This document shows, piece after piece, positions 47,680 to 56,186 of a DNA stretch of 64,000 bases; positions within the stretch are counted from its first letter, which is position 1, and each line of letters begins with the position of its first letter. The notes under the pieces are model-generated. The model was not told the origin of the DNA, made no database searches, and saw only the letters and a program-made list of their open reading frames with translations. This DNA is from Agromyces subbeticus DSM 16689 (GTDB taxonomy: Bacteria > Actinomycetota > Actinomycetes > Actinomycetales > Microbacteriaceae), in NCBI RefSeq assembly GCF_000421565.1, contig NZ_ATXG01000001.1, positions 62,001 to 126,000 on the forward strand, in the 5' to 3' direction. The translations under genes were made by a program, and so were the position numbers.

Positions 47680-48324
47680 CTACAGGCCGGCGTGCCACGG
47701 CGGCACGTCGTAGCCGAGCAGGCGGATCCGCGGGTGGTGGGCGGCGCGCGACTCGGTCGCCCACGGGTAGACGATCGTCGTGACGTTGCAGTTGCCGAGC
47801 ACGGGCAGCAGGTCGCGATAGCCGTCGGGATCCATGCCGGCGAGCTCGCAGAACAGCAGCCGGATGAGCGTCGCGTGCGCCACGATCAGCACCCGGCCGT
47901 CGGGGAACTCCTCGACGAGTTCGTCGAGGGCCGGCAGTGCACGCGCGATGCCGGCCCGGCCCGACTCGCCTCCCGGGAACGCGTTCGTCGCCGGCGCCTC
48001 ACGGAACGCCGCCCACTCGGCGGGATACTGCTCGGCGAGCTCGTCGGGAGTCAGCCCCTCGGCTGCGCCGAAGTCGATCTCGACGAGCCGCGCCTCGCTG
48101 CGCAGCGGCAGTCCCGTCGTCTCGGCCGAGGGTGAGGCCGAGCGCTGGGCTCGGCTCAGCGGCGACGCGACGATCGCGTCGAGGTGCGCGTCGACCGCCC
48201 ACGCACCGAGCGCGGCGGCCTGTCCGAGCCCGTGGCGTGTGAGTGGCACATCAGAGTTGCCCGCGTAGCGATGATCGGCGTGCCACGTGGTCTCGCCGTG
48301 CCTGGCCAGGAAGAACGTCGTCAT
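47680..48324 (-). CDS. Histidine phosphatase family protein
   Basis: 214 residues of the phosphoglycerate-mutase-like superfamily: FFLARHGETTWHADHRYAGNSDVPLTRHG (RHGE with the phospho-accepting His), ASPLSRAQRSA, EIDFGAAEGLT and VLIVAHATLIRLL (second catalytic His). Cytoplasmic. Substrate not predictable; such proteins act as sugar-phosphate or alpha-ribazole phosphatases. Standalone gene, convergent with the upstream hydrolase gene. Confidence 0.87.
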   Translation of the reverse strand: MTTFFLARHGETTWHADHRYAGNSDVPLTRHGLGQAAALGAWAVDAHLDAIVASPLSRAQRSASPSAETTGLPLRSEARLVEIDFGAAEGLTPDELAEQYPAEWAAFREAPATNAFPGGESGRAGIARALPALDELVEEFPDGRVLIVAHATLIRLLFCELAGMDPDGYRDLLPVLGNCNVTTIVYPWATESRAAHHPRIRLLGYDVPPWHAGL

Positions 48325-48418
48325 GCGGCCAGCGTACGCAGGCCACCGTGGATTGAGCAGGGAGCGCGGCGACCGTCTCGAAACCAGTGGTGAACTGCTC
48401 GCGATCCCGCTATGTTTT

Positions 48419-48428
48419 GAACATGTTC
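48419..48428. promoter_or_regulatory. Palindrome over the TetR start codon (putative operator)
   Basis: GAACATGTTC, a perfect 10-bp palindrome within the near-symmetric TTTTGAACATGTTCGAAAA (48415-48433). It contains the ATG at 48423. TATGTT (48411-48416) would be the -10 of a leaderless transcript. Confidence 0.5.
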
Positions 48429-49103
48429 GAAAATGAGACGGATGCCCCGCGTATGAAGTCCGAACGCACGCGAGCGCTCATCCGCGACACGGCCCTCGCG
48501 TCATTCCGCGAGCGCGGCTACGACGAGACGACCGTGCGGCTCATCGCGCACGAGGCGGGCATCTCGCTCGGAAACGCGTACTACTACTTCCCGACGAAGA
48601 ACCACCTCGTGCAGGAGCTCTACGTCGAGGTGCAGCGCGAGCACCGTTCGGTCGCCGTGCCGTTGCTCGAGACTTCCGATGAGCTCATCGAACGGCTGGG
48701 CATCGTCTACCGATCGGGCCTCGCGACGCTCGAGCCGTTCCACGCCTTCGCTCCGGGCTTCCTGTCGGCCGCGGTGTCGCCGCGTTCGCCCATCAACCCC
48801 CTCGGCGACGACTCGACCGAGGCCCGCGAACTGTCCGTCGGACTCTTCCGTGACGCAGTGGGCGGGGCGCGGCACTCGCTGCCCGATGACCTCGCCCGTT
48901 CCCTGCCCGAGGTGTTCTGGCTCGGCTACCTGCTGCTCGCCCTCTTCTGGGTCTACGACTCGTCACCCGGGCGCGAGCGCACGCTGCGACTGCTCGATCG
49001 CGGGCTCAAGCTGCTCGGCATCGCCCTGCCGCTCGCCAGGCTGCCGCTGCTGCGCAAGCCGCTGCGCGAGCTCGTCGAACTGATCGGCGAGGTGCGGGCA
49101 TGA
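48423..49103 (+). CDS. TetR-family transcriptional regulator
   Basis: 226 residues. N-terminal HTH (RTRALIRDTALASFRERGYDETTVRLIAHEAGISLGNAYYYFPTKNHLVQ) and a longer all-helical C-terminal ligand domain (FFWVYDSSPG-like segment LLALFWVYDSSPGRERTLRLLDRGLKLL). Start chosen at ATG 48423 because it sits in a palindrome with -10 just upstream and no RBS, typical of leaderless autoregulated genes. An ATG at 48456 (MKSERTR) is the alternative. Its TGA overlaps the next ATG. Confidence 0.86.
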   Translation: MFENETDAPRMKSERTRALIRDTALASFRERGYDETTVRLIAHEAGISLGNAYYYFPTKNHLVQELYVEVQREHRSVAVPLLETSDELIERLGIVYRSGLATLEPFHAFAPGFLSAAVSPRSPINPLGDDSTEARELSVGLFRDAVGGARHSLPDDLARSLPEVFWLGYLLLALFWVYDSSPGRERTLRLLDRGLKLLGIALPLARLPLLRKPLRELVELIGEVRA

Positions 49104-49723
49104 GCGGGGCAGCCGAGCCGGCCGACGCATCCGACCGTGCCGACGGTCCTGATCCGCGAGACCTCCGCCTCGCCTCGCGCTACGGCATGCTGCTGCGCAC
49201 ACCCGAACTGCCGATGGAATTCAGCTTCAGCGAGTTCGCCCGCGGCGCGGGTCTCGGGTGGTTGGGCTTCCACGCGCTCTTCTCGGTCGGCTATGCCTCA
49301 ACGGGCCTGGCGATGGCCTTCGCGTCCTTCGCCCAACCCGATCCATCCGGGTCGTTCGGGTCGGCGATCGGGTACGTACCCCTGATGCTCGTCTTCTCGT
49401 TCGGCTACGCGATGCCGTGGTCGATCGGGGCGCTCATGCTCTTCGGTCCCGCGGCATGGCTGCTCGGCCGTTCGCTGCGCCGGGTGAGCGCGATGCGATG
49501 GCATCTCATCGCCTTCGCCCTGCTCGGGCTCGTCGTGGGTCTCGCGACGAGCGTGATCGCCACCGCGACGATGCAGCTTCCTGGTTCGCAGAGCTCATTC
49601 TTCGTGCTCATCGCGACGCCGGCCACGATGATCGCCGTCGCGTTCGGCTGGTGGCGCACCGCATCGTGGGCGCTGCGCGATGATGTCGGCTCCCGGGCGG
49701 CGTTCGTGGCGCGGCATCCGTAG
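49100..49723 (+). CDS. Four-TM membrane protein of unknown function
   Basis: 207 residues, family not recognised. After a ~45-residue polar N-terminus there are about four hydrophobic segments (GLGWLGFHALFSVGYASTGLAMAF; VPLMLVFSFGYAMPWSIGALMLFG; WHLIAFALLGLVVGLATSVIA; FFVLIATPATMIAVAFGWW). Start overlaps the TetR stop (ATGA), so it is co-translated and may be the regulator's target. Confidence 0.75.
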   Translation: MSGAAEPADASDRADGPDPRDLRLASRYGMLLRTPELPMEFSFSEFARGAGLGWLGFHALFSVGYASTGLAMAFASFAQPDPSGSFGSAIGYVPLMLVFSFGYAMPWSIGALMLFGPAAWLLGRSLRRVSAMRWHLIAFALLGLVVGLATSVIATATMQLPGSQSSFFVLIATPATMIAVAFGWWRTASWALRDDVGSRAAFVARHP

Positions 49724-49733
49724 GCTGTACCGC

Positions 49734-50783
49734 ATGCACGGTGAATACAAGGTGCCCGGCGGCAAGCTCGTGGTCGTCGACTTCGACGTGACCGACGGCG
49801 TCATCCGCAACCCGCGCGTCGCGGGCGACTTCTTCCTCGAGCCCGACGAGGCGCTGGGCGACCTCGACGCCGCGCTCGACGGCCTCTCCGCGGCATCCGA
49901 CGCCAAGCAGATCGCCGCGGCGCTCACCGCCGGCCTTCGCCACGACGCGGTCATGCTCGGCTTCTCGGCCGAGGCGATCGCGGTCGCGGTGCGCCGGGCG
50001 ATGACGGATGCCACGAGCTGGGCCGACTACGAATGGGAGATCGTGCACGACGCGGCCGTGCCGCCGCGCACGCACCTCGCCCTCGACGAGGTGCTCGCCA
50101 CGAGGGTCGGCGAAGGCCGGCGCAAGCCGACGCTGCGGTTCTGGGAGTGGGACGAGTCGGCGGTGGTGATCGGCAGCTTCCAGTCGGTGAAGAACGAGGT
50201 CGACCCCGAGGGCGCCGAGAAGCACGGCTTCGAGGTCGTGCGCCGCATCTCGGGCGGCGGGGCGATGATGATGGAGCGCGGCAACGTCGTGACCTACTCG
50301 CTCTACGTGCCGGGCGAGCTCGTGCAGGGCATGAGCTTCGCCGACTCCTACGCGTACCTCGACGACTGGGTGCTGCAGGGGCTGCGCGGTCTCGGCATCG
50401 AGGCGAGCTATCAGCCGCTCAACGACATCGCGAGCCCGCTCGGCAAGATCGGCGGGGCGGCGCAGAAGCGGCTCGGCTCCGGCGGGGTGCTGCACCACGT
50501 GACCATGGCCTACGACCTCGACAACGAGAAGATGCTCGAGGTGCTGCGCATCGGCCGCGAGAAGATCAGCGACAAGGGCATCGCCTCGGCGGCGAAGCGC
50601 GTCGATCCGCTGCGCTCGCAGACCGGCCTGTCGCGGGCCGCGATCATCGAGAGCCTGAAGCAGACGTTCACGGCGCTGTACGGTGCGACGCCCGGCACGG
50701 TGTCGGCCGATGAGCTCGCCGAGGCCGAGCAGCTCGTCGAGTCGAAGTTCTCGACCCGCGAGTGGCTCTACCGCGTGCCCTGA
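49734..50783 (+). CDS. Lipoate--protein ligase family protein
   Basis: 349 residues. An N-terminal ~85-residue segment (GEYKVPGGKLVVVDFDVTDGVIRNPRVAGDFFLEPDEAL) resembles the accessory lipoate-ligase C-terminal domain placed first. It is followed by the BPL/LplA catalytic domain with RRISGGGAMMMERGNVVTYSLYVP (lipoyl-AMP-binding loop) and IGGAAQKRLGSGGVLHHVTMAYDLD (catalytic Lys in GAAQKR). Attaches lipoate or octanoate to lipoyl domains of dehydrogenase complexes. Start ATG 49734 chosen; the frame stays open further upstream but overlaps the previous gene. Confidence 0.83.
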   Translation: MHGEYKVPGGKLVVVDFDVTDGVIRNPRVAGDFFLEPDEALGDLDAALDGLSAASDAKQIAAALTAGLRHDAVMLGFSAEAIAVAVRRAMTDATSWADYEWEIVHDAAVPPRTHLALDEVLATRVGEGRRKPTLRFWEWDESAVVIGSFQSVKNEVDPEGAEKHGFEVVRRISGGGAMMMERGNVVTYSLYVPGELVQGMSFADSYAYLDDWVLQGLRGLGIEASYQPLNDIASPLGKIGGAAQKRLGSGGVLHHVTMAYDLDNEKMLEVLRIGREKISDKGIASAAKRVDPLRSQTGLSRAAIIESLKQTFTALYGATPGTVSADELAEAEQLVESKFSTREWLYRVP

Positions 50784-50841
50784 GCGCCCGGTGAAGCGGC
50801 ACGCGCGAGGAGTGCTCAGCGATCACCGTTAGAATCGCCGG

Positions 50842-51177
50842 GTGGATTGGTGGATCTGGCTCGGCATCGCCGTGCTCGTCGCCGCTTTCGTGGCGGTCGC
50901 GGTGCGACGAGGCTGGATCGACCTCTCAGACAAGACGAAGCGCGGCGGCGGCGGTGGCGGCGTGATGATGATCGGCGACGAGGTCTTCGCGCCGCGCAAG
51001 CACGAGGCGCAGGTCGAGCTCGACCGTCAGAGCCGTCTGCCTGCGCCTGCGCCCGCGCCAGGAGACGGCGACAAGGGCATCGCCTTCGCCGACGACGGGT
51101 CGGATGCCTCGCGGCCCGAGCCCGCTCGAGCCGACCGGTTCCGCGGCACCATCCGCATCGACGTCGACCGCGGCTGA
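50842..51177 (+). CDS. Small single-TM hypothetical protein
   Basis: 111 residues from a GTG start. One N-terminal TM helix (WIWLGIAVLVAAFVAVAV), then a basic and Gly-rich stretch (KTKRGGGGGG), EVFAPRKHEAQVELDRQ and a Pro/Ala linker. No enzymatic motif. The EVFAPxxH segment and topology recur in small actinobacterial proteins, but I know no function. Convergent with the TetR gene 5 bases away. Confidence 0.65.
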   Translation: MDWWIWLGIAVLVAAFVAVAVRRGWIDLSDKTKRGGGGGGVMMIGDEVFAPRKHEAQVELDRQSRLPAPAPAPGDGDKGIAFADDGSDASRPEPARADRFRGTIRIDVDRG

Positions 51178-51182
51178 GTTCG

Positions 51183-51794
51183 TCAGGCGCGCGGGAGGCC
51201 CGCCGGACAGCCGAGCTGCCCGGCCACCGCGCGCATCGCGGCGGCCGCCTTCTCGACGGTCATGAGCGCGTTGCCGCCGACGATGTGCAGCCCGTAGGCA
51301 TCTTCGAGCGCGACGAAGGTCATCGCCAGGTCGTCGTCTGAGAGGCCGGGGGAGAAGACGCCCGATGCGCGGCCGGCGGCGATGATGCCGCGGTACGTCT
51401 CGAGCTGGCGCAGGTAGAGCTTCTGCACGAGTTCGTCGTGCAGCGTCGAATTGCCGGCCAGCACGTCGAACTCGTAGAGCAGGCTCATCAGCGCATCGTC
51501 GGGCCCGCTCGGCAGGCCGGCGTCGATCGCAGCCGCGAGCTGCTCGCGAGGGTCCGCGAGCTCGGCGATCGTGGCATCGCGCACGTCGCAGAACCGTTCG
51601 ACTCCGGCCGCGTGCGCCTCGACGAGGAGCGCGTCGAGGTCTTCGTAGTAGTAGAGGATCGCCCCGCGGGTGAGGCCGGCTTGCGCCGCGACATCCGTCA
51701 GCGACAGCGAGCGCAGCCCGTGCGTGCGCCCCGCCTCATACGTCGCTTCGATGAGGGCCGCCCGCCGTGCTTCCTGCGTGCGTGGGCGTGCCAT
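51183..51794 (-). CDS. TetR-family regulator, divergent from permease/amidohydrolase
   Basis: 203 residues: MARPRTQEARRAALIEATYEAGRTHGLRSLSLTDVAAQAGLTRGAILYYYEDLDALL is a standard TetR HTH, with a BetI/YcdC-like C-terminal half. ATG 51794 chosen, since the longer frame crosses the operator. The palindrome at 51838-51855 between it and the permease gene suggests it represses the divergent pair. Confidence 0.86.
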   Translation of the reverse strand: MARPRTQEARRAALIEATYEAGRTHGLRSLSLTDVAAQAGLTRGAILYYYEDLDALLVEAHAAGVERFCDVRDATIAELADPREQLAAAIDAGLPSGPDDALMSLLYEFDVLAGNSTLHDELVQKLYLRQLETYRGIIAAGRASGVFSPGLSDDDLAMTFVALEDAYGLHIVGGNALMTVEKAAAAMRAVAGQLGCPAGLPRA

Positions 51795-51837
51795 GTCGTT
51801 GACACTATCCGATCGTCGTGCCACACTGCAGGAGTTA

Positions 51838-51855
51838 TTTGACTCAATCGTCAAA
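51838..51855. promoter_or_regulatory. TetR operator candidate
   Basis: TTTGACTCAATCGTCAAA: perfect 6-bp arms TTTGAC/GTCAAA around a 6-base centre, in the 104-base divergent gap 51795-51898. Confidence 0.6.
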
Positions 51856-51898
51856 AAACCACCGAACGCCCGGATCCCCGACGAAGAGAGACCGAAGC

Positions 51899-53389
51899 AT
51901 GTCCAGCCCGAACCCCGCGAGCGGCGCTTCCGCCGCCGCACCGCCCGCACTCGACGCCGCCGCGACGACCACCCACGGCGGGCAGCTCTCGCGCTCGCTC
52001 GGCGTGGGCGGCAACGTGCTCATCACGCTCTCGGGCATCTCGCCGGCCTCGAGCGTCTTCATCCTCGGCGGCGCGGCGCTCGCCGGCTACGGCACCGGCG
52101 TCTTCTGGGGCTTCGCGCTCGCCGGCGTCATCAGCATCCTCATCGCGTTCTGCTACGCCGAACTCGCGTCGCGGCATCCGATCGCGGGTGGCGACTACTC
52201 GCTCGTCAGTCGCGTGCTCGGCCCGGCGGCCGGCGCGGCCGTCTTCTTCATCGGCCTCGTGAGCCTGCCGCTCATCATCGCCATCTTCGCGCTCGGCGTG
52301 GCCGACTACCTCGGGGTCGCCATCGCGGGGCTCGACCCGCTCGCGACGGCGCTCATCGTGATCGTGCTCGCCACGGCCACGGCGTGCTTCAACATCCGCA
52401 CGAACGCCTGGGTGACCGGCGTCTTCCTGATGATCGAGCTCGCTGCCCTCGCCCTGCTCGCCGTGCTCGGCCTCGTGCACGTCGAGCGGCCGATCACCGA
52501 GCTGTTCGACCCGCAGGCCCTCGACGCCGCCACCGGCGGGCTCGCGCCGCTCGGCATCGCCGGCCTCGTGCTCGCAGTGACCCAGGGCATCTTCTCGTAC
52601 AACGGCTACGGCGGCGCCGTCTACTTCGCCGAGGAGACCAGGAACGCCAAGCGCGCGATCGCGCGTGCCGTGCTCTGGAGCGCCGTCATCACGGTGATCG
52701 CCGAACTCGTGCCGCTCACCGCCGTGCTGCTCGGCGCCGAGTCGCTCGAGGAGCTCTTCGGTGCCGGACTGCCCGTCGAGAGCTTCCTCGCCGCCCGTGC
52801 GGGTGACACGCTGACCGTCGTCGTGCTCATCGCGATCGCGCTCGCCATCATCAACGCGATCATCGCGATCGCCCTGCAGTCGGGCCGGTTGCTCTTCGCC
52901 GCCGCCCGCGACCAGGCGATGCCGGCGGCACTCGCACGGCCGCTCGGCCGAGTGTCGCCACGCACCAGCATGCCCGTCGTCGCGACCATCGCCATGGGCG
53001 TCATCGCGCTGGCGGCATGCTTCGTGCCCTTCGACGTGCTGCTGAACGCCACCGGTTCGACCCTGGCCTTCAGCTACGGCTTCATCGCGCTCGCGGCGTT
53101 CGTCGTGCGACGCACGCCGGCCTCGCCAGGTGCGTACCGCATGCCGTTCTGGCCGGCGCCGCCGGTGCTCGCACTCATCGCAATCGCCACGATCTTCGTG
53201 ATCGGCATCCTCGACCCGGCGCAGTGGCTCAGTCTCGCGATCGCGTTCGGCATCGTCGCCGCCGGCTTCCTGTACTTCGTGCTGTACCTGCGGCAGCGGC
53301 CCGGCGTGCTGCACCTGCTCGCGGCATCCGACGACCCCGACGGCGTCGACGACACGACGGCCTCCACCCCTGAAGGGCGCGACGCATGA
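51899..53389 (+). CDS. APC-family amino acid/amine permease
   Basis: 496 residues with about 12 TM helices. GVGGNVLITLSGISPASSVFILG (unwound TM1 with GxSG-like GISPASS), CYAELASRHPIAGGDYSLVSRVLGP (TM2-3) and NGYGGAVYFAEETRNAKRAIARAV (conserved EET after TM6) identify the APC superfamily. Start ATG 51899. Overlaps the amidohydrolase gene (ATGA), so import and hydrolysis of one compound are linked. Confidence 0.88.
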   Translation: MSSPNPASGASAAAPPALDAAATTTHGGQLSRSLGVGGNVLITLSGISPASSVFILGGAALAGYGTGVFWGFALAGVISILIAFCYAELASRHPIAGGDYSLVSRVLGPAAGAAVFFIGLVSLPLIIAIFALGVADYLGVAIAGLDPLATALIVIVLATATACFNIRTNAWVTGVFLMIELAALALLAVLGLVHVERPITELFDPQALDAATGGLAPLGIAGLVLAVTQGIFSYNGYGGAVYFAEETRNAKRAIARAVLWSAVITVIAELVPLTAVLLGAESLEELFGAGLPVESFLAARAGDTLTVVVLIAIALAIINAIIAIALQSGRLLFAAARDQAMPAALARPLGRVSPRTSMPVVATIAMGVIALAACFVPFDVLLNATGSTLAFSYGFIALAAFVVRRTPASPGAYRMPFWPAPPVLALIAIATIFVIGILDPAQWLSLAIAFGIVAAGFLYFVLYLRQRPGVLHLLAASDDPDGVDDTTASTPEGRDA

Positions 53390-55089
53390 CGATCGACCTC
53401 CTGATCACGGGCGCTCGCGTGCGCACCTTCGACCCGGCGATGCCGTGGGCCGGCGCCGTCGGCATCGAGGGCGATCGCATCGCCTTCGTCGGCGCGGCGA
53501 CGGATGCCCCGGCGGCGCGCCGAACGATCGACGCGACCGGGCGGCTGGTGACTCCGGGCGTCATCGACAGCCATAATCACCTGCTGCTCGGCTTCGATGC
53601 CGACGCCGTCTCGCTCGAGGGCGCCCATGACCTCGTCGAGGTGCGCCGGCGCATCGCCGAGTTCGGCGGGCGCCGGCCCGAGCTCGACTGGGTCTGCGCC
53701 GAGAATGCGGTGTACTCGATCGTCGGCGGCCGGCGGCCGAACGCGGCCGACCTCGACGGACTCACCGAGCGGCCGATCTTCGTCACGACGTACGACCAGC
53801 ACTCCGTCTGGCTGAACCGCGCCGCGCTGCGAGCGCTCGGCATCGCCGACGGCGGAGACATCCCGTGGGGCCGGCCCGAACGCGACGCGCGCACCGGCGA
53901 GCCGACCGGCTGGGTGACCGACTTCTACACGAGCGCGATGACCGAGGCGGGTCTCGCTGCGCTGCAACGCGACATCCCGATGTATTCGCCGGAACGCCGC
54001 TACCGCAAGCTGTGCGCGAGCATGCGCATGGCCACCTCGCTCGGCATCACGACGGTCGTCGAACCGCAGGTGCCGCTCGCCGAGCTCGGACTCTTCAGTC
54101 GGGCGAGCAACGAGGGACGCCTGAGCTCGCGGGTCATCGCAGCGCTCTTCCACCCGGTCGGGGCGGATGCCGCGTTCCGCGCGCAGCTCCGCGAAGCCGT
54201 CGACTCGGCGCGCGCCGACGACCGCTTGCGGCTCGGCCCGGTCAAGCTCTACGCCGACGACGTGATCGAGCCGCACACGGCCCTGATGCTCGAGGACTAC
54301 GCGAACCGACCCGGGGCGCGCGGGCGGCCGAGCTATCCCGGCCGAGAGCTCGTGGGCGTCATCGGCGAGCTCGACCGGCTCGGGTTCCAGACCCACACGC
54401 ATGCCACCGGCGATGGTGGCATTCGGCTCGCCCTCGACGCGATCGAGCAGGCGGCGCGCAGCAACGGCACCCGCGATCGGCGGCACGGCATCGTGCATGT
54501 CGAATGCCTGCATCCCGACGACCTTCCCCGGTTCCGCGAGCTGGGCGTGACGGCGGCCATGCAGCCGCGGCATTGCTCGCCCGACCTCGTGGCCGGCACG
54601 TGGATGGAGAACGTCGGCGACGAGCGGTGGGATCGCGCCTGGCGATTCAGGAGCCTGCTCGAGTCGGGCGCAACGGTCGCCTTCTCGAGCGATTGGCAGG
54701 TCGGCGAGATGGATCCGCTCGTCGGGCTCTACTCGGCGGCCACGCGCGCCGGTCTCGACGGTTCGGCCGCGTGGACTGCTGGCGAGCGCGTCGGCGTCGA
54801 TCGCTCGCTCGAGGCGTACACGGTGCATGGAGCCCGGGCCTGGCACCTCGAGCACTCCCTCGGCCGCATCGCACCCGGCATGCTCGCCGACCTCGCCGTG
54901 TGGTCGGGCGACCTGACGGCCCACGATCGCGACCCTGCCGCCCTGCTCGACGAGCACGCCGAGCTCACCATCGTCGGCGGCGAGGTGGTGTACTCGGCGG
55001 GCGGTGTCGTGGAGGCGCTGGGCCCGGCCGATCTCGACCCCGTCGCGGTCGCGGGCGGTGCTGCCGACGGACACGTGCACGACCACTGA
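53386..55089 (+). CDS. Amidohydrolase family protein (amidohydro_3, YtcJ-like)
   Basis: 567 residues, metal-dependent TIM-barrel hydrolase. DSHNHLLLGFDADAVSL (metal-binding HxH region), VKLYADDVIEPHTALMLEDY, THATGDGGIRLALDAIE, HGIVHVECLHPDDLPRF, AFSSDWQVGEMDPLVGL and the C-terminal composite-domain return (GMLADLAVWSGD) match the YtcJ group. Cytoplasmic; substrate unknown, but co-translation with an APC permease suggests an N-acyl or N-formyl amine or amino acid derivative. Confidence 0.87.
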   Translation: MTIDLLITGARVRTFDPAMPWAGAVGIEGDRIAFVGAATDAPAARRTIDATGRLVTPGVIDSHNHLLLGFDADAVSLEGAHDLVEVRRRIAEFGGRRPELDWVCAENAVYSIVGGRRPNAADLDGLTERPIFVTTYDQHSVWLNRAALRALGIADGGDIPWGRPERDARTGEPTGWVTDFYTSAMTEAGLAALQRDIPMYSPERRYRKLCASMRMATSLGITTVVEPQVPLAELGLFSRASNEGRLSSRVIAALFHPVGADAAFRAQLREAVDSARADDRLRLGPVKLYADDVIEPHTALMLEDYANRPGARGRPSYPGRELVGVIGELDRLGFQTHTHATGDGGIRLALDAIEQAARSNGTRDRRHGIVHVECLHPDDLPRFRELGVTAAMQPRHCSPDLVAGTWMENVGDERWDRAWRFRSLLESGATVAFSSDWQVGEMDPLVGLYSAATRAGLDGSAAWTAGERVGVDRSLEAYTVHGARAWHLEHSLGRIAPGMLADLAVWSGDLTAHDRDPAALLDEHAELTIVGGEVVYSAGGVVEALGPADLDPVAVAGGAADGHVHDH

Positions 55090-55091
55090 TT

Positions 55092-55134
55092 GCGGCCGGC
55101 GGTGCTCGGCGCCGGCGCGGCCACCGCCGGCCGC
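55092..55134 (+). terminator. Hairpin terminator after the amidohydrolase gene
   Basis: Perfect 13-bp stem GCGGCCGGCGGTG (55092-55104) and CACCGCCGGCCGC (55122-55134), 17-base loop, starting 3 bases after the stop codon. Confidence 0.7.
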
Positions 55135-55169
55135 GTCGGGCAGCCGGCCGTGCCTGCCAGACTGAGCGG

Positions 55170-56060
55170 GTGAGCTTCGACGAACCCGACCGCATCATCC
55201 ATGCGGACAACCTCGCCGTGCTGCCGACCCTGCCCGACGGCCGGTTCACGCTCATCTACCTCGATCCGCCGTTCAACACCGGGCGCGCACAATCGCGACA
55301 GTCGACCCGCCACGTGCGGCTGGCCGAAACGGATGACGCCGAGCCCGCGCCAGGTTCCGTGGGCGCTGTCGGAACCATCACGGGCTTCGCCGGCAAGCGG
55401 TACGAGCGCATCCGCGGCGACCTGCTGCGCTACGACGACCGCTTCGACGACTACTGGGGGTTTCTCGAGCCGCGGCTCGTCGAGGCCTGGCGGCTGCTCG
55501 CCGACGACGGCACGCTCTACCTGCACCTCGACTACCGCGAGGCGCACTACGCGAAGGTGCTGCTCGACGCGCTCTTCGGGCGCGAGTGCTTTCTCAACGA
55601 GCTGATCTGGGCCTACGACTACGGCGCGAAGGCGAAGCGCAAGTGGCCGACGAAGCACGACACGATCCTCGTCTACGTGAAGAACCCCGCCGCGTACTGG
55701 TTCGACTCGACGGCGGTCGACCGCGAGCCGTACATGGCGCCGGGCCTCGTGACACCCGAGAAGGCCGTGCTGGGCAAGCTGCCGACCGATGTCTGGTGGC
55801 ACACGATCGTCTCGCCGACCGGTCGCGAGAAGACCGGCTATCCGACGCAGAAGCCCGAGGGGATCCTGCGGCGCATCGTGCAGGCGTCGACGCGCGAGGG
55901 CGACTGGGTGCTCGACTTCTTCGCCGGCTCGGGCACGACCGGTGCCGTCGCGGCGACCCTCGGCCGGCGCTTCGTGCTCGTCGACGAGAACCCCGAGGCG
56001 ATCGCCGTCATGAAGGGCCGGTTCACGGATGTCGCGGGGGTCGTGTTCGAGCAGGCGTGA
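55170..56060 (+). CDS. Orphan beta-class site-specific DNA methyltransferase (N6A/N4C)
   Basis: 296 residues from GTG 55170 (VSFDEPDRIIHADNL). Motif IV YLDPPFNTG (~res 30-38) precedes motif I DFFAGSGTTGAVAATLG (~res 250), the beta-class order seen in CcrM/HinfI-type enzymes. YPTQKPEGILRRIVQAS (motif X) is intact. A Ser/Arg-rich stretch of about 35 residues follows DPPF before KRYERIRGDLLRYDDRF. No restriction gene lies beside it, so it is probably a regulatory or housekeeping methylase. Target sequence unknown. Confidence 0.87.
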   Translation: MSFDEPDRIIHADNLAVLPTLPDGRFTLIYLDPPFNTGRAQSRQSTRHVRLAETDDAEPAPGSVGAVGTITGFAGKRYERIRGDLLRYDDRFDDYWGFLEPRLVEAWRLLADDGTLYLHLDYREAHYAKVLLDALFGRECFLNELIWAYDYGAKAKRKWPTKHDTILVYVKNPAAYWFDSTAVDREPYMAPGLVTPEKAVLGKLPTDVWWHTIVSPTGREKTGYPTQKPEGILRRIVQASTREGDWVLDFFAGSGTTGAVAATLGRRFVLVDENPEAIAVMKGRFTDVAGVVFEQA

Positions 56061-56075
56061 TCGAATCCGCCCGAC

Positions 56076-56148
56076 GGAGTACCCGATGAGCGCGGGAGTG
56101 CGCGTTCCTGTGAGCATGCAGGGGCCTCGCACGCCGATCGGGTACTCC
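56076..56148. terminator. Long stem-loop between convergent methyltransferase and idi
   Basis: Perfect 12-bp arms GGAGTACCCGAT (56076-56087) and ATCGGGTACTCC (56137-56148) with a 49-base loop. A GCGCGCATGCGTGCGCGC near-palindrome follows at ~56165. Likely transcription boundary for both strands. Confidence 0.5.
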
Positions 56149-56186
56149 AGCGAGCGCTCCGACCGCGCGCATGCGTGCGCGCGGGG

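Noticed and set aside
53865..55169. Long N-terminal extension of the DNA methyltransferase into the amidohydrolase gene
   Set aside because: The upstream part is an out-of-frame shadow of the amidohydrolase. Family N-termini begin at DRIIHADNL, consistent with GTG 55170, and a strong hairpin separates the genes.
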